Virus record (IMG/VR): IMGVR_UViG_3300017917_001903
Span: 22,857-86,856 of that record
Strand: one strand, 5' to 3'
DNA length: 64,000 bases
Origin: a virus
Below, piece after piece: positions 47,274 through 55,529 of the stretch. The position numbers and the translations under genes were made by a program. Under the pieces are notes generated by a model. The model saw nothing but the letters and a program-made list of their open reading frames with translations. It was not told the DNA's origin and searched no databases. How positions within the stretch are numbered: position 1 is the stretch's first letter; each line of letters begins with the position of its first letter.

Positions 47274-49730
47274 TTAGCTTGGGTCTGACGACCAACGTTT
47301 AATCAAATATTTAATAGACAAATCTCTGTTAACATTATTTACTGCATTTAGAATAATCTCATCATTTACCAACGATGCACTAAACACAACATTACCTGTT
47401 GTGGTTGAATCAACCATTTCACTTGATACGTCGCTGAATAAAACTTCGCCGTTAGCATTGAAATCAGATCTACCAGACATATACATTGTACCAATGCGTT
47501 GATACTTTGCATCTGACACACTGCTTGCCTCAGTGATTGTATAATCAATTAAGTATGTGTTATATACGCTGATGCTTTGTGTCATGCTGTTAATATTGCC
47601 GCCGCCGGCTGGGATAGTAGCAGTATTCATTTCGGTATACGAAATAGTCTTATCACCAACAACTGCCGCGGTACGAGTCTGCAATTCAATATTAGTCTTG
47701 AGATTTACAAGACCTTTGATATCGCTACTGGTTCTTTCAAAGTATAAGTTATTAACTGTTTTATTAAAGTCTCTAGCTTCTTCGCGACTATTAAAAGTAA
47801 TCTCGTCAAAGGTATTATCAATGTTGAGTATGTAATCATCAATACTAGGAACATTGCCAGGTAATGCATACTTAGCACCAACAAATACTTTGGTAAACAA
47901 GTTAACATCATCAGATTCAAGGATAGAATTCATCCAAGTTTCTAGTTTTGCTTTAACTGTAGTTGAAGTGCTATATTCTCCTGGTACAAGTTTGAATACA
48001 CTAGCAGTTGGTGTAACTGGATCTTCGTGTATTCTAAAATTAATACCAACACTGCTATATGCATTTCTATGTGTTAGGTATACTCGAGAACTTGAACCAG
48101 GCAGTAGATTCATGGATGGCCAATCTTCTACGCTGTTTACTGTTGCTGTTGCTGCCAAAACTGTTGTATTACTACTCAAGTCAATACTACGCACTGGAGT
48201 AATATAATTTGTTGTATATACGTTAGCTAGGTCAGGACTAATATTAAATGTAACATTTTTCACGTTAGCAGATGTGCCTGTTAGAACAAATGTATTTTCA
48301 GTAGTTGCACCAATGGTATATGTTGCATTAAGCAATTGGCTTGTATTTGATGAGCTAGACACATCAACTACTAGGTTAGCTAATTCACCGTGACCTTTGC
48401 TATATGCAATGACTTCATTACTAGCGTTGTAGCTAACAAAACTAATGTTGCTGTCTAACACTGAATTGAATAGACTAACGTTAGCAATGTTTACAACAAA
48501 TGCTGTTGTATTAGCTGAAACAACTGTGAAAGTATTTCCTGCAATGTTACTATTAGCACTACCAACAATATAGACGTTTGTGCTAGCTGCCACACCTTCA
48601 GCATTACCAGTTAATACAATGTTACTTGAGCTACCTGTTTGTACGGCTGCGGTAACTGTTCGTGCAGTAGTTGCAGCATTTGAAGGAATAGCAACACTAA
48701 TGGTATTTGCAGTATTTGCAGTTATTTGGAATAATTTATCATTTAAATAAATGTTTGCATTAGTGTCTGTTACATATACGTATGCAAATGGACCATTAAC
48801 ATTGTAGTCATGTCCTTCGTCGACACTAAAGGTAATTGTAGAGTTTGCAATTGTGGTGTTGGTTAATACTGCATCATCGCTGCGGCTTAACAATAAGTTG
48901 CCTAAGGTTAATCCTGTGGTTGAACTCATGTTGTCAGTGCCGTTAGCTGTTACAGCAATATGTTTATACTCTAAACCAATCAGGCCATGACCAGATGTTG
49001 TACTTACAGTTACAAGCTCTTCGGGGATTTTCAAATAATCTGGAATATTATATGTTGTATAAAAACTCTGGATAGTTGTGCCGGGATAAATGACGGTTGT
49101 ATTTGACAATGCATCCAAAACGGCAGCATTACTATAATAACAAATATCTATTTCATCAGATGAACGCGGTGCAGTTCTTAGAGTTAAGATATGTGTATTA
49201 GCTGAATCTCTGCTGGCTGCAAAACTATAATCCTTACTAGCAGTTGGGGTTGAATTGCCCGAGTCACCAACTAATAGTGTGCCATTCTTAAGCACTAAAA
49301 TATCAGTAGCTGTAAATGCAGAGTTAGTAACAATACTTGTTATACCTGTAGCATTGCTTGCACCAGATGTAATGTTTTCAGAGAACACTGGCACGCCTGA
49401 ACCAATGTATGTATTTTCAGTAGGATTCCAAGATTTAGTGTCTGTGATGCCGTCAAATGAACCTCGAGGGTATTGCTTGTACGGTACAGTAAACGCAATT
49501 ATCTGATTGTTAGCAATACTGATAGTGATATCTTTTGCGTTAGTTGTTGTTTCAAACACACTAACTTTGTTATAACCACCACTGGTAGCATCATCGGGAT
49601 CTGCACCAATGTATACTTGTCGTGTATCTAGTGCGAATCCAATTTCACCCGGACGTAGTGGCTGAGGTAAATCCTGCTTTAAACCACGTCTGTTTTGAAT
49701 TCGCGAAATAATTACGTTTGCGTTTGCCAC
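47274..49730 (-). CDS. Long tail-fibre or baseplate protein
   Basis: 818 aa. I start at GTG 49730: AGGAG lies eight bases upstream, and the late promoter box occupies the earlier frame. The N-terminus ANANVIISRIQNRRGLKQDLP, then PLRPGEIGFALDTRQVYIG, is the fibre/baseplate attachment block of T4-like phages. The rest is Asn/Thr/Val-rich repetitive beta structure (TANTISVAIPSNAATTARTV), and the C-terminus has SISVYNTYLIDYTITEA..., a fold found in receptor-binding proteins. Recognises the host surface (inference). Confidence 0.8.
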   Translation of the reverse strand: MANANVIISRIQNRRGLKQDLPQPLRPGEIGFALDTRQVYIGADPDDATSGGYNKVSVFETTTNAKDITISIANNQIIAFTVPYKQYPRGSFDGITDTKSWNPTENTYIGSGVPVFSENITSGASNATGITSIVTNSAFTATDILVLKNGTLLVGDSGNSTPTASKDYSFAASRDSANTHILTLRTAPRSSDEIDICYYSNAAVLDALSNTTVIYPGTTIQSFYTTYNIPDYLKIPEELVTVSTTSGHGLIGLEYKHIAVTANGTDNMSSTTGLTLGNLLLSRSDDAVLTNTTIANSTITFSVDEGHDYNVNGPFAYVYVTDTNANIYLNDKLFQITANTANTISVAIPSNAATTARTVTAAVQTGSSSNIVLTGNAEGVAASTNVYIVGSANSNIAGNTFTVVSANTTAFVVNIANVSLFNSVLDSNISFVSYNASNEVIAYSKGHGELANLVVDVSSSSNTSQLLNATYTIGATTENTFVLTGTSANVKNVTFNISPDLANVYTTNYITPVRSIDLSSNTTVLAATATVNSVEDWPSMNLLPGSSSRVYLTHRNAYSSVGINFRIHEDPVTPTASVFKLVPGEYSTSTTVKAKLETWMNSILESDDVNLFTKVFVGAKYALPGNVPSIDDYILNIDNTFDEITFNSREEARDFNKTVNNLYFERTSSDIKGLVNLKTNIELQTRTAAVVGDKTISYTEMNTATIPAGGGNINSMTQSISVYNTYLIDYTITEASSVSDAKYQRIGTMYMSGRSDFNANGEVLFSDVSSEMVDSTTTGNVVFSASLVNDEIILNAVNNVNRDLSIKYLIKRWSSDPS

Positions 49731-49760
49731 TGTTAAGTCTCCTAGCTTAACAGTATTTAT
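49728..49760 (-). promoter_or_regulatory. Late promoter and RBS-in-loop hairpin of the fibre gene
   Basis: GATAAATA 49760-49753, then CTGTTAAG, loop CTAGGAGA holding the RBS, CTTAACAG (8-bp perfect stem) ending in the GTG at 49730-49728. A late start near 49747 would remove most of the 5' arm and open the RBS. Confidence 0.65.
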
Positions 49761-49772
49761 CACTTTGATAAC

Positions 49773-50441
49773 CTAGCGGCTATAGTACTGCGCAAGCCGA
49801 TCTCCCCATATATTGCAATAGTGGTCAAACTCGTCGCCTTTGATAATGTAGTCCTGAAACTTAGCTTCTCGGTCTACCATTAAGATACTAACTTTGCGGA
49901 TATTTGTGCCAAACATTTCATTGTGTGCTAGGGCATACGCACAGCCCTGCAAAAAGTAGTCCTCGATCCACTCACGCTTTTTTAGCTTCTTAGCAGTCTT
50001 AAAGTCAATGATGCTGTCTTCGCCTTCGTAGATGCCAATAGCATCACTGGTACCAGCGTATAAACCCTTAGCAATAAGCCCCACTTCTGTACCCCAAAGT
50101 TCGTTAACTTTGCCCAACCCTTGCTCAATCATAACGCGGCTCATTTTGCCAGCTAGAATACTGACCATGTTGTTGCCAAAGTTATCCCACTCTTCACCTA
50201 GAATGAACTTTTCTAGTGCAGTGTGAACTTTGGTACCAAGCCCGGCGGCTTGCTGAGTCTGTCGATTGGCTTCTTCTTCGCCTATGCGTTTTTTCCACTC
50301 AAAGAGATGAGTTTTGTCGGCGGTACTGTCGAGAATAGTAGTAACGCTGGGAACAGGTTCAGCATCATCGCCTACATACTGTCGCCCAGCGGGTGTTTGT
50401 AATCTTTTGAGTTGTGGATAATTGTATTTGTTGATAAGCAT
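49773..50441 (-). CDS. PD-(D/E)XK nuclease (RecB/Cas4-like)
   Basis: 222 aa. GTKVHTALEKFILGE, then LYAGTSDAIGIYEGEDSIIDFKTAKK and FLQGCAYALAHNE give the His/Glu, Asp and D-F-K-T-A-K-K core and the Q..aYA helix of RecB-type nucleases. It could be an exonuclease for recombination, as in many marine T4-like phages. ATG lies five bases after the -10 box: leaderless early mRNA. Confidence 0.85.
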   Translation of the reverse strand: MLINKYNYPQLKRLQTPAGRQYVGDDAEPVPSVTTILDSTADKTHLFEWKKRIGEEEANRQTQQAAGLGTKVHTALEKFILGEEWDNFGNNMVSILAGKMSRVMIEQGLGKVNELWGTEVGLIAKGLYAGTSDAIGIYEGEDSIIDFKTAKKLKKREWIEDYFLQGCAYALAHNEMFGTNIRKVSILMVDREAKFQDYIIKGDEFDHYCNIWGDRLAQYYSR

Positions 50442-50446
50442 GTCTT

Positions 50447-50475
50447 AGTATAACATACTTAACCAACACTGTCAA
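50447..50475 (-). promoter_or_regulatory. Sigma70-type promoter giving a leaderless transcript
   Basis: TTGACA 50475-50470, 17-base spacer, TATACT 50452-50447, then AAGAC and ATG 50441. Confidence 0.75.
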
Positions 50476-50478
50476 ATT

Positions 50479-50622
50479 TTATTTAAAAAATGGTAAAAAG
50501 GCTTTTACCTTATCAATATACTTTTGTAGATACTTTGCTTGAAAGTTTTTTGCGAACTGTGGTTGTGGGAAGTTCCAACCAATAAATGCACCAACTACGA
50601 CCCAAAATAATGTTTCTAACAT
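50479..50622 (-). CDS. Small membrane protein of T4-like phages
   Basis: 47 aa: MLETLFWVVVGAFIGWNFPQ, then a basic helix to AFLPFFK. One membrane segment. Its RBS is GAGGT. I recall very similar peptides in T4-like marine phages near structural genes; function unassigned. The stop overlaps the -35 of the nuclease promoter. Confidence 0.65.
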   Translation of the reverse strand: MLETLFWVVVGAFIGWNFPQPQFAKNFQAKYLQKYIDKVKAFLPFFK

Positions 50623-50643
50623 ATCAACTACCTCTCTGGTTAA

Positions 50644-50964
50644 TTACCAACTAATGTTCCAAGTGAGTGTGTTGTTTGATGTATTGTTTGTTCCAATATA
50701 TACAGCGTATCCTAAGTTAACAAAATAATCTTTAACATAGTTAATTTGATCTAGTTTTGTTGCATCATCCGTTACGCCATTCCATGCATTATAGTATGAA
50801 ACATTACTGGTCATTGTAGTGCCGCTAGTAACGTTTGCATAAAGTATGCCTGCATCAATATTTCCTAATACAGCACTTTCAATGCTGCGAACTTCGCTAT
50901 GAATGACGCTGTTGTTTCTAGAATCTCTTCTAGCAGTTGTTGCATTTACAAAAATGTTCGCCAT
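50644..50964 (-). CDS. Small structural protein
   Basis: 106 aa, Asn/Thr/Ser-rich with a YVKDYFVNLGYAVYIGTNN segment and ending LTWNISW. Compact beta protein typical of fibre or neck accessories. Starts at the upstream stop (TAATG). Confidence 0.6.
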   Translation of the reverse strand: MANIFVNATTARRDSRNNSVIHSEVRSIESAVLGNIDAGILYANVTSGTTMTSNVSYYNAWNGVTDDATKLDQINYVKDYFVNLGYAVYIGTNNTSNNTLTWNISW

Positions 50965-51293
50965 TACACATCTGCCTTAATATCTTGCATGGCTTGATTA
51001 CCAGCCATCTTACCAACATCAACTGACGCTTCAGCATCTTTCATGTTGTCGGGTAATTCACCCTTAGGAACAATTTTTTCGCTATCAACAGAAGTAACAA
51101 ATTCGCTGTCATTTAATGCAGCAATCAATTCGTCGTCTGTGGTTACATAACCTTGTTTAGCCAGCAGACTTTTAAATCGTTCTGTGCTAATCTCTTTAAG
51201 GCCTTTATTCATAACGCGAATAAGGAGATCCTGTACAGCAACAATCAAGTCGTTGTAATAACTCTCTTTAACAAAGAGCTCGTATAGTCTCAT
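50964..51293 (-). CDS. T4-like hypothetical protein
   Basis: 109 aa. Starts MRLYELFVKESYY, in the style of the short leaders discussed elsewhere but without an [IL]-x-E site. AKQGYVTTDDELIAALNDSEFV resembles an HTH or SAM-like helical domain. C-terminus NQAMQDIKADV. One-base overlaps on both sides link it to virion genes. Confidence 0.6.
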   Translation of the reverse strand: MRLYELFVKESYYNDLIVAVQDLLIRVMNKGLKEISTERFKSLLAKQGYVTTDDELIAALNDSEFVTSVDSEKIVPKGELPDNMKDAEASVDVGKMAGNQAMQDIKADV

Positions 51294-52645
51294 TATACTG
51301 CTGCTCGACCTAGTGGTTCGTCTTCTGGACCGGCTGCTGCGGGTTCGTTAACGTCAACAGTTGGCTCTTCTTCGGGCATATCTGGTTCTGCTAGACTAGC
51401 AGGACTTGGCTCACCTAAGCCGCCAGTGTCACCTAAGCCACCAACTGCTTCGCCGCCTGTTAGGCTTGCTACAGAATTATCAACACCTGCTTTAGCTGCC
51501 TTAGCAGATTCTAAGTGTTGATTTAGTACTTGTGTTGTGCTATCAACAAAGCTCTGTGCAGCTTGTGCGCCCATTTCGCCGCGCATCTTATCAGCAATAG
51601 CTGGAAGGTCTTCATTAATCATACGACCTAGACGTTCAATCTGATCTTGAATATCATCAGCTAATGCACGAATAGCCATTACAACTTCGGCCTGCTCAAC
51701 GTCAACTTCTTCGTTTAGTAGATCGTCAACTAAGTTGCCTAAGATACTTTCATTCTTTGAACCAGAAATCTTATGTGCAGTATCCTTGCTCATCTTAACT
51801 GGATGCATCTTACCTGAGCCTCTTGGAAACTCAAATTCTTTAGCACCACTACGAGCAGCATCTGCCGCTGCCTGGTTATATGCATTCTGTTCAGCAATCT
51901 TGCGGCCAAACATTTGGATGCCAGCTACTAGTGCTGCTTCGTCGAGGCTGTTTAAGAACTCAACTACAGCATCTCGGCTTTTGCCGCTTACTTTAGCAAA
52001 GCCATTTAGTTTTTCTTCAATAGCTTGATAGCTTGTAGTGTCTTTTAGCTCAACACCTGCTTCTTTGGCTAGAACACGAAGAACTTGTTCAGCAACATTT
52101 TTAGAACTTAGTTCGTTATGTGCTGGCATGCCAGTAATGGTATTACCAACTGTTGCACCCATGTTGCCGCCGGCTAGGCCTTCACCCATGCTGCACTCGT
52201 CCATGTACTTTTTAGCAGCGGTAATAACGATTGGCATAACGTGACCGTCATCGTATGCAAAGCGGTTATCCATTCTATAACGATTCATACACTCTGATGT
52301 AGCTTCATCTACAGTATATCCACTATCCATAAGTTGGCGTACTGTACTTTCAATCATTTCCTTCATAGCTAAGTATGCAGGACTTTCAGCATACATGCCT
52401 TCGTTGATCATTGTTTCAACTACGTCCTTAATACCAAGGAACTTAGCATAATCAGGTTCTAAGTGAAACTTCACGTTTGAACCACGAAGTGTTACTAACG
52501 CTTTTTCAGCATTTTCTTTAAGTGCTACTAGTTTAGCCTTCTTGGGGAAACTAGCAGTGATGCTAATACCAAAATGCTCACTGAGCAACTTGTTTAGCTT
52601 TGATAATTTTTTACTTGACGGTTGTTTGAACTCTTTTAAGTACAT
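51293..52645 (-). CDS. Large head- or tail-associated protein
   Basis: 450 aa. N-terminal basic helical domain, then a long helical region (QAIEEKLNGFAKVSGKSRD, MAIRALADDIQDQIERLGRM, EMGAQAAQSFVDSTTQVLNQ) and an acidic Pro/Gly/Glu-rich tail from about 400. Similar proteins are annotated as structural in T4-like cyanophages, from memory. Late promoter 34 bases upstream. Confidence 0.6.
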   Translation of the reverse strand: MYLKEFKQPSSKKLSKLNKLLSEHFGISITASFPKKAKLVALKENAEKALVTLRGSNVKFHLEPDYAKFLGIKDVVETMINEGMYAESPAYLAMKEMIESTVRQLMDSGYTVDEATSECMNRYRMDNRFAYDDGHVMPIVITAAKKYMDECSMGEGLAGGNMGATVGNTITGMPAHNELSSKNVAEQVLRVLAKEAGVELKDTTSYQAIEEKLNGFAKVSGKSRDAVVEFLNSLDEAALVAGIQMFGRKIAEQNAYNQAAADAARSGAKEFEFPRGSGKMHPVKMSKDTAHKISGSKNESILGNLVDDLLNEEVDVEQAEVVMAIRALADDIQDQIERLGRMINEDLPAIADKMRGEMGAQAAQSFVDSTTQVLNQHLESAKAAKAGVDNSVASLTGGEAVGGLGDTGGLGEPSPASLAEPDMPEEEPTVDVNEPAAAGPEDEPLGRAAV

Positions 52646-52678
52646 GGGATATATCCTTGATGTTCTAGTTATAACACT

Positions 52679-52686
52679 TATTTATC
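52679..52686 (-). promoter_or_regulatory. T4-type late promoter
   Basis: GATAAATA on the minus strand for the 450-aa gene. Its RBS AAGGA lies within a GGATATATCC palindrome. Confidence 0.65.
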
Positions 52687-52699
52687 ATAAAACTCTATT

Positions 52700-53623
52700 T
52701 TAAAGCCCCTCATTTTTTAGAGCTTGTATCATGTTTTCTGCTATAGAAGCATGAACATTTTTACCAAAATGCATTAAGTCCCTGGCATAATCAGTAGAAC
52801 CAGCAGAAGAAATAGATAAACTATTTGAAAACAATGTTTTGCTTATTAAAGGAACATTCCATTGCTTTGCTAATAACTTCAATGCCTGTATGTTTAATCT
52901 ATAATTGATTGCTGCTGTAAAAGGCAGTCTTTCATAGAGACTATGCACTAGTATATTTTGTTTATACTCGTCGAGTATATGTTTTAAAATGTCAATTTTT
53001 AATCTATCGTGTTTAAAATAATAAAGTTCTAGACGATTTGGGGGAGGTTCAAGCACAATAATTGCTTTAGGATTTGGAATATCATTGGGCCAGTTCATAA
53101 GATAAAACGTACCTGTTGTTAATCCCATACCCGGGGCGCCTAGGTTCCACGATTCTAGATTAAAGTAAGATGATACTAGTGTTGGCCATATGTCATTTAA
53201 TAGCATGCCAGTACCATATGTATTACTGCATCCAACATAAACAATGCCCGGTGCATCAGTAAAGTTATTGCATCTAAAACCAAACTGATTAATTTTATAC
53301 TCTATGTCGATAGGTTGCCCGTTTACTAGCCAACCAAACTCTTCTAACTTTTGTCTACCAAATTCATCTTGTAAATGAATCTCTAATCGCGATCTATTGT
53401 CGGATGTATTAAATTTGTATAACGTATATTCGTCGGAATGAACAATATCGCCATCTTTTCTTTCGTCTGCTGGGTTCCAAAAGCCTGTAGCATTATTTTT
53501 TATGCCATCTATATAAGATTGCTTAAAGACGTCAATGTCATCAGTGAAACAATAATAACCATCATCAAATGATCGTCTTATTGCATCGAGGATTTCCGGC
53601 GATGCTTTATATCTACCAACCAT
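52700..53623 (-). CDS. SGNH-hydrolase-like protein
   Basis: 307 aa. GIVYVGCSNTYGTGM is block I with the Ser nucleophile, SWNLGAPGMGLTTGTF block II, PKAIIVLEPPPNR near block III and DLMHFGKNVHASIAENMI block V (Asp and His). The N-terminal 120 residues are specific. Related to the SGNH protein at 34406 only in the motifs. Possible sugar or lipid deacylase on the virion or in the cell. Confidence 0.7.
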   Translation of the reverse strand: MVGRYKASPEILDAIRRSFDDGYYCFTDDIDVFKQSYIDGIKNNATGFWNPADERKDGDIVHSDEYTLYKFNTSDNRSRLEIHLQDEFGRQKLEEFGWLVNGQPIDIEYKINQFGFRCNNFTDAPGIVYVGCSNTYGTGMLLNDIWPTLVSSYFNLESWNLGAPGMGLTTGTFYLMNWPNDIPNPKAIIVLEPPPNRLELYYFKHDRLKIDILKHILDEYKQNILVHSLYERLPFTAAINYRLNIQALKLLAKQWNVPLISKTLFSNSLSISSAGSTDYARDLMHFGKNVHASIAENMIQALKNEGL

Positions 53624-53627
53624 TATT

Positions 53628-54071
53628 TTAAACTGCTACATATTGCTGCATCTGTTGGTTTAGACTCTTTAATTTAACTAATGTAACATCTAAACGTGTA
53701 AGTGCTATTTCAACTCGCATTATATCTTTGGCTACTTTTATAGTATGTCTATAAAAAATGCAATCATTGTTCAGTTTGTGATAGCTGTATATCAAGTGTT
53801 GCAAATCCACAAAGAACTTTCTTTTATTGGTATCACGCTTATTATTAAAATAATCGCAGATGGATTTAGCTAAAGAGAGTGTTGGAATATCAACAATAAC
53901 AACATTTTTGTTAAAGTAATCTACTAAGTTGAAGAACCCATCCGAGTTTCGTTCAACTACCAGAACACCGCGCTTGATGACACGGTTAGCTATAGTATCT
54001 AGCTTTTCAGCAAGATAAGTCTGATAACTATAGTTTTGATCTTTGTGCGTGTATTTTGTAGCCAATTGCAT
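53628..54071 (-). CDS. Hypothetical protein
   Basis: 147 aa, basic, with a Rossmann-like stretch (RGVLVVERNSDGFFNLVDYF, NVVIVDIPTLSLAK) and a C-terminal helix pair. No family recognised. Overlaps the next upstream gene by 44 bases. Confidence 0.55.
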   Translation of the reverse strand: MQLATKYTHKDQNYSYQTYLAEKLDTIANRVIKRGVLVVERNSDGFFNLVDYFNKNVVIVDIPTLSLAKSICDYFNNKRDTNKRKFFVDLQHLIYSYHKLNNDCIFYRHTIKVAKDIMRVEIALTRLDVTLVKLKSLNQQMQQYVAV

Positions 54072-54249
54072 GACCTTTTTTCACTTTTTGAAGAATGTTC
54101 TTTTTATGAAGATCTTCTGCAACATGCAGATCTCTCTCATTAAGTGTACTTATGTCTAAAAAGTTGTTAAGATCTACTTTATTGAATATGGCTGTTTGAG
54201 CTCTATCAATAAGTTGAAGATTACCATATTTGTCTTTAACGGCTCTCAT
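54028..54249 (-). CDS. Hypothetical basic protein
   Basis: 73 aa from ATG 54249 (AAGAAG upstream). MRAVKDKYGNLQLIDRAQTA, then helices and a Lys/Arg-rich end (IGYKIHAQRSKL). Possibly DNA binding by composition. Unassigned. Confidence 0.55.
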   Translation of the reverse strand: MRAVKDKYGNLQLIDRAQTAIFNKVDLNNFLDISTLNERDLHVAEDLHKKNILQKVKKGHAIGYKIHAQRSKL

Positions 54250-54376
54250 TTTTCTTCTTCTTTTTCTTGGCTTTATATATGCTGGGATTTGGACGCTTAA
54301 TAACAGCACCCAAAGGTTGAGCTACTACAGCTATGCCACCGCTAGTAGTTTCAACTATGATCTCGTTAATCTTCAC
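54236..54376 (-). CDS. Short protein with head-type leader
   Basis: 46 aa from GTG 54376 (GGAG nine bases upstream). MKINEIIVETTSGGIAVVAQ at the start, then a lysine run (KAKKKKKKNESR). The IVE at residues 7-9 matches the candidate prohead-protease site. Overlaps genes on both sides. Confidence 0.6.
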   Translation of the reverse strand: MKINEIIVETTSGGIAVVAQPLGAVIKRPNPSIYKAKKKKKKNESR

Positions 54377-54554
54377 TTAAGGATCTCCCACCTGGTTTAA
54401 TTATTTCGTTGTTACTATTTACACAAATCATTTCGCTTGCTTTAGTTTTCCATACGTTTGGTAACATTCCGTGTACCAGCAGTATACCTGCTATCTTCCA
54501 TGCCCTCAACAAGTGTTCAAAATATCCGTACCCTGTATCCGACAAATGGCTCAT
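54366..54554 (-). CDS. DUF6356-like small protein
   Basis: 62 aa. YGYFEHLLRAWKIAGILLVHGMLPNVWKTKAS has the pattern of a small capsule-region family (DUF6356, by memory): a short amphipathic and one membrane-like helix. Found in bacteria and marine phages; function unknown. Confidence 0.65.
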   Translation of the reverse strand: MSHLSDTGYGYFEHLLRAWKIAGILLVHGMLPNVWKTKASEMICVNSNNEIIKPGGRSLSED

Positions 54555-54557
54555 AAA

Positions 54558-54767
54558 TTACTCCCGGCGGCTCGACTGCTTTCCGCCCATGTATCCACCT
54601 ATAATACCAATTAATCCCGTAATACTCATTTTCATAAGTGTTATAATTTCTGAATTTAGATCTCGTCCTGTCTTAACAGCAATAATATAGTCACCAATAA
54701 TAATGCCTGCAAGAAGTAGCAACACACCTGCTGTTATTGTATAGATAATTTTATCTACAACATTCAT
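54558..54767 (-). CDS. Small membrane protein, holin candidate
   Basis: 69 aa, two membrane helices (TITAGVLLLLAGIIIGDYI and MSITGLIGIIGGYMGG) and a basic C-terminus (KQSSRRE). A class II holin layout, but located among head-type genes rather than beside endolysins, so this is only a candidate. Confidence 0.55.
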   Translation of the reverse strand: MNVVDKIIYTITAGVLLLLAGIIIGDYIIAVKTGRDLNSEIITLMKMSITGLIGIIGGYMGGKQSSRRE

Positions 54768-54958
54768 TTCTTGCCGCCTTTCATATTAGCACACCAGTGA
54801 TACATTTTGCCTTTCTCGCCGCCATACTTACGAGCTTTGGCTCTCAAATCAGTAACTGAACCTGCACAACTAGCGCCGGCACGTTTTACACGGCCTGGGC
54901 GACTCTTGCCTTTTACTTTACCGTCTGCAAAGTTTTCAATGATGTCAGTTATCTTCAT
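54764..54958 (-). CDS. Small basic Cys-containing head-type protein
   Basis: 64 aa. Leader MKITDIIEN with IIE site, then GKVKGKSRPGRVKRAGASCA and MYHWCANMKGG. I recall the KSRPGRVKRAGASC...YHWCANMK block from many T4-like marine phages. Strongly basic with two Cys: DNA binding inside the capsid is plausible. ATGA overlap with the membrane protein. Confidence 0.7.
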   Translation of the reverse strand: MKITDIIENFADGKVKGKSRPGRVKRAGASCAGSVTDLRAKARKYGGEKGKMYHWCANMKGGKK

Positions 54959-55529
54959 TGTTCTTAAACCTAAAGTTCATACTAATAACAATACGCAAAT
55001 CATCACTGTGATTCTTTGTAACAAAGTGTGGCATAGTAGAGTCAAACATCACAAACTTGTTAGGTTCTGCTTTAACTACTTCTTGTCTAATAATATAAGG
55101 ATTTGGCTTATATTGAAATACAAAGTCACCACTGTTAGGTGGAACTTTAACATAAAATGCTGCACTAACATGTGCGCCGCCTATGTAGTTGTCTGCTGAT
55201 TCGTGACTGTGTAAGTTAGTCATTTCACCTTTGGCATGTACCACTGACCAAAAAGCAGAATTAGGATCGCCGCCTTCTTGTCCTTGCCAGCATAATTCAA
55301 TGTCATCGCCAAACTCTTTAAACCACTCTTGTTCAAGTGTGCGTGCAATACGCTGTACTTGCGGAGTAAAATTAATTCTAATATCTTCGTAACGTATATC
55401 GTCGGCCCAATGAGCAATATTGCGTCCTTCATTGTAGTTACGCAATATCATAGCTTCAAGATCTGATAGGTCCTCATTGAGAGAACCTACCAGATATTCT
55501 GCCTTGTATAGTGTTACACGATCTGCCAT
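54945..55529 (-). CDS. 2OG-Fe(II) oxygenase-like protein (TIGR02466 style)
   Basis: 194 aa. MTNLHSHESADNYIGGAHVSAAFYVKVP has the HxH/HxD-like iron region and GDFVFQYKP the sheet; MFDSTMPHFVTKNHSDDLRIVISMNFRF gives the distal His and Arg. Resembles the 35532 protein. Fourth oxygenase-like protein of the window. Iron site less standard, so activity is uncertain. Confidence 0.65.
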   Translation of the reverse strand: MADRVTLYKAEYLVGSLNEDLSDLEAMILRNYNEGRNIAHWADDIRYEDIRINFTPQVQRIARTLEQEWFKEFGDDIELCWQGQEGGDPNSAFWSVVHAKGEMTNLHSHESADNYIGGAHVSAAFYVKVPPNSGDFVFQYKPNPYIIRQEVVKAEPNKFVMFDSTMPHFVTKNHSDDLRIVISMNFRFKNNEDN

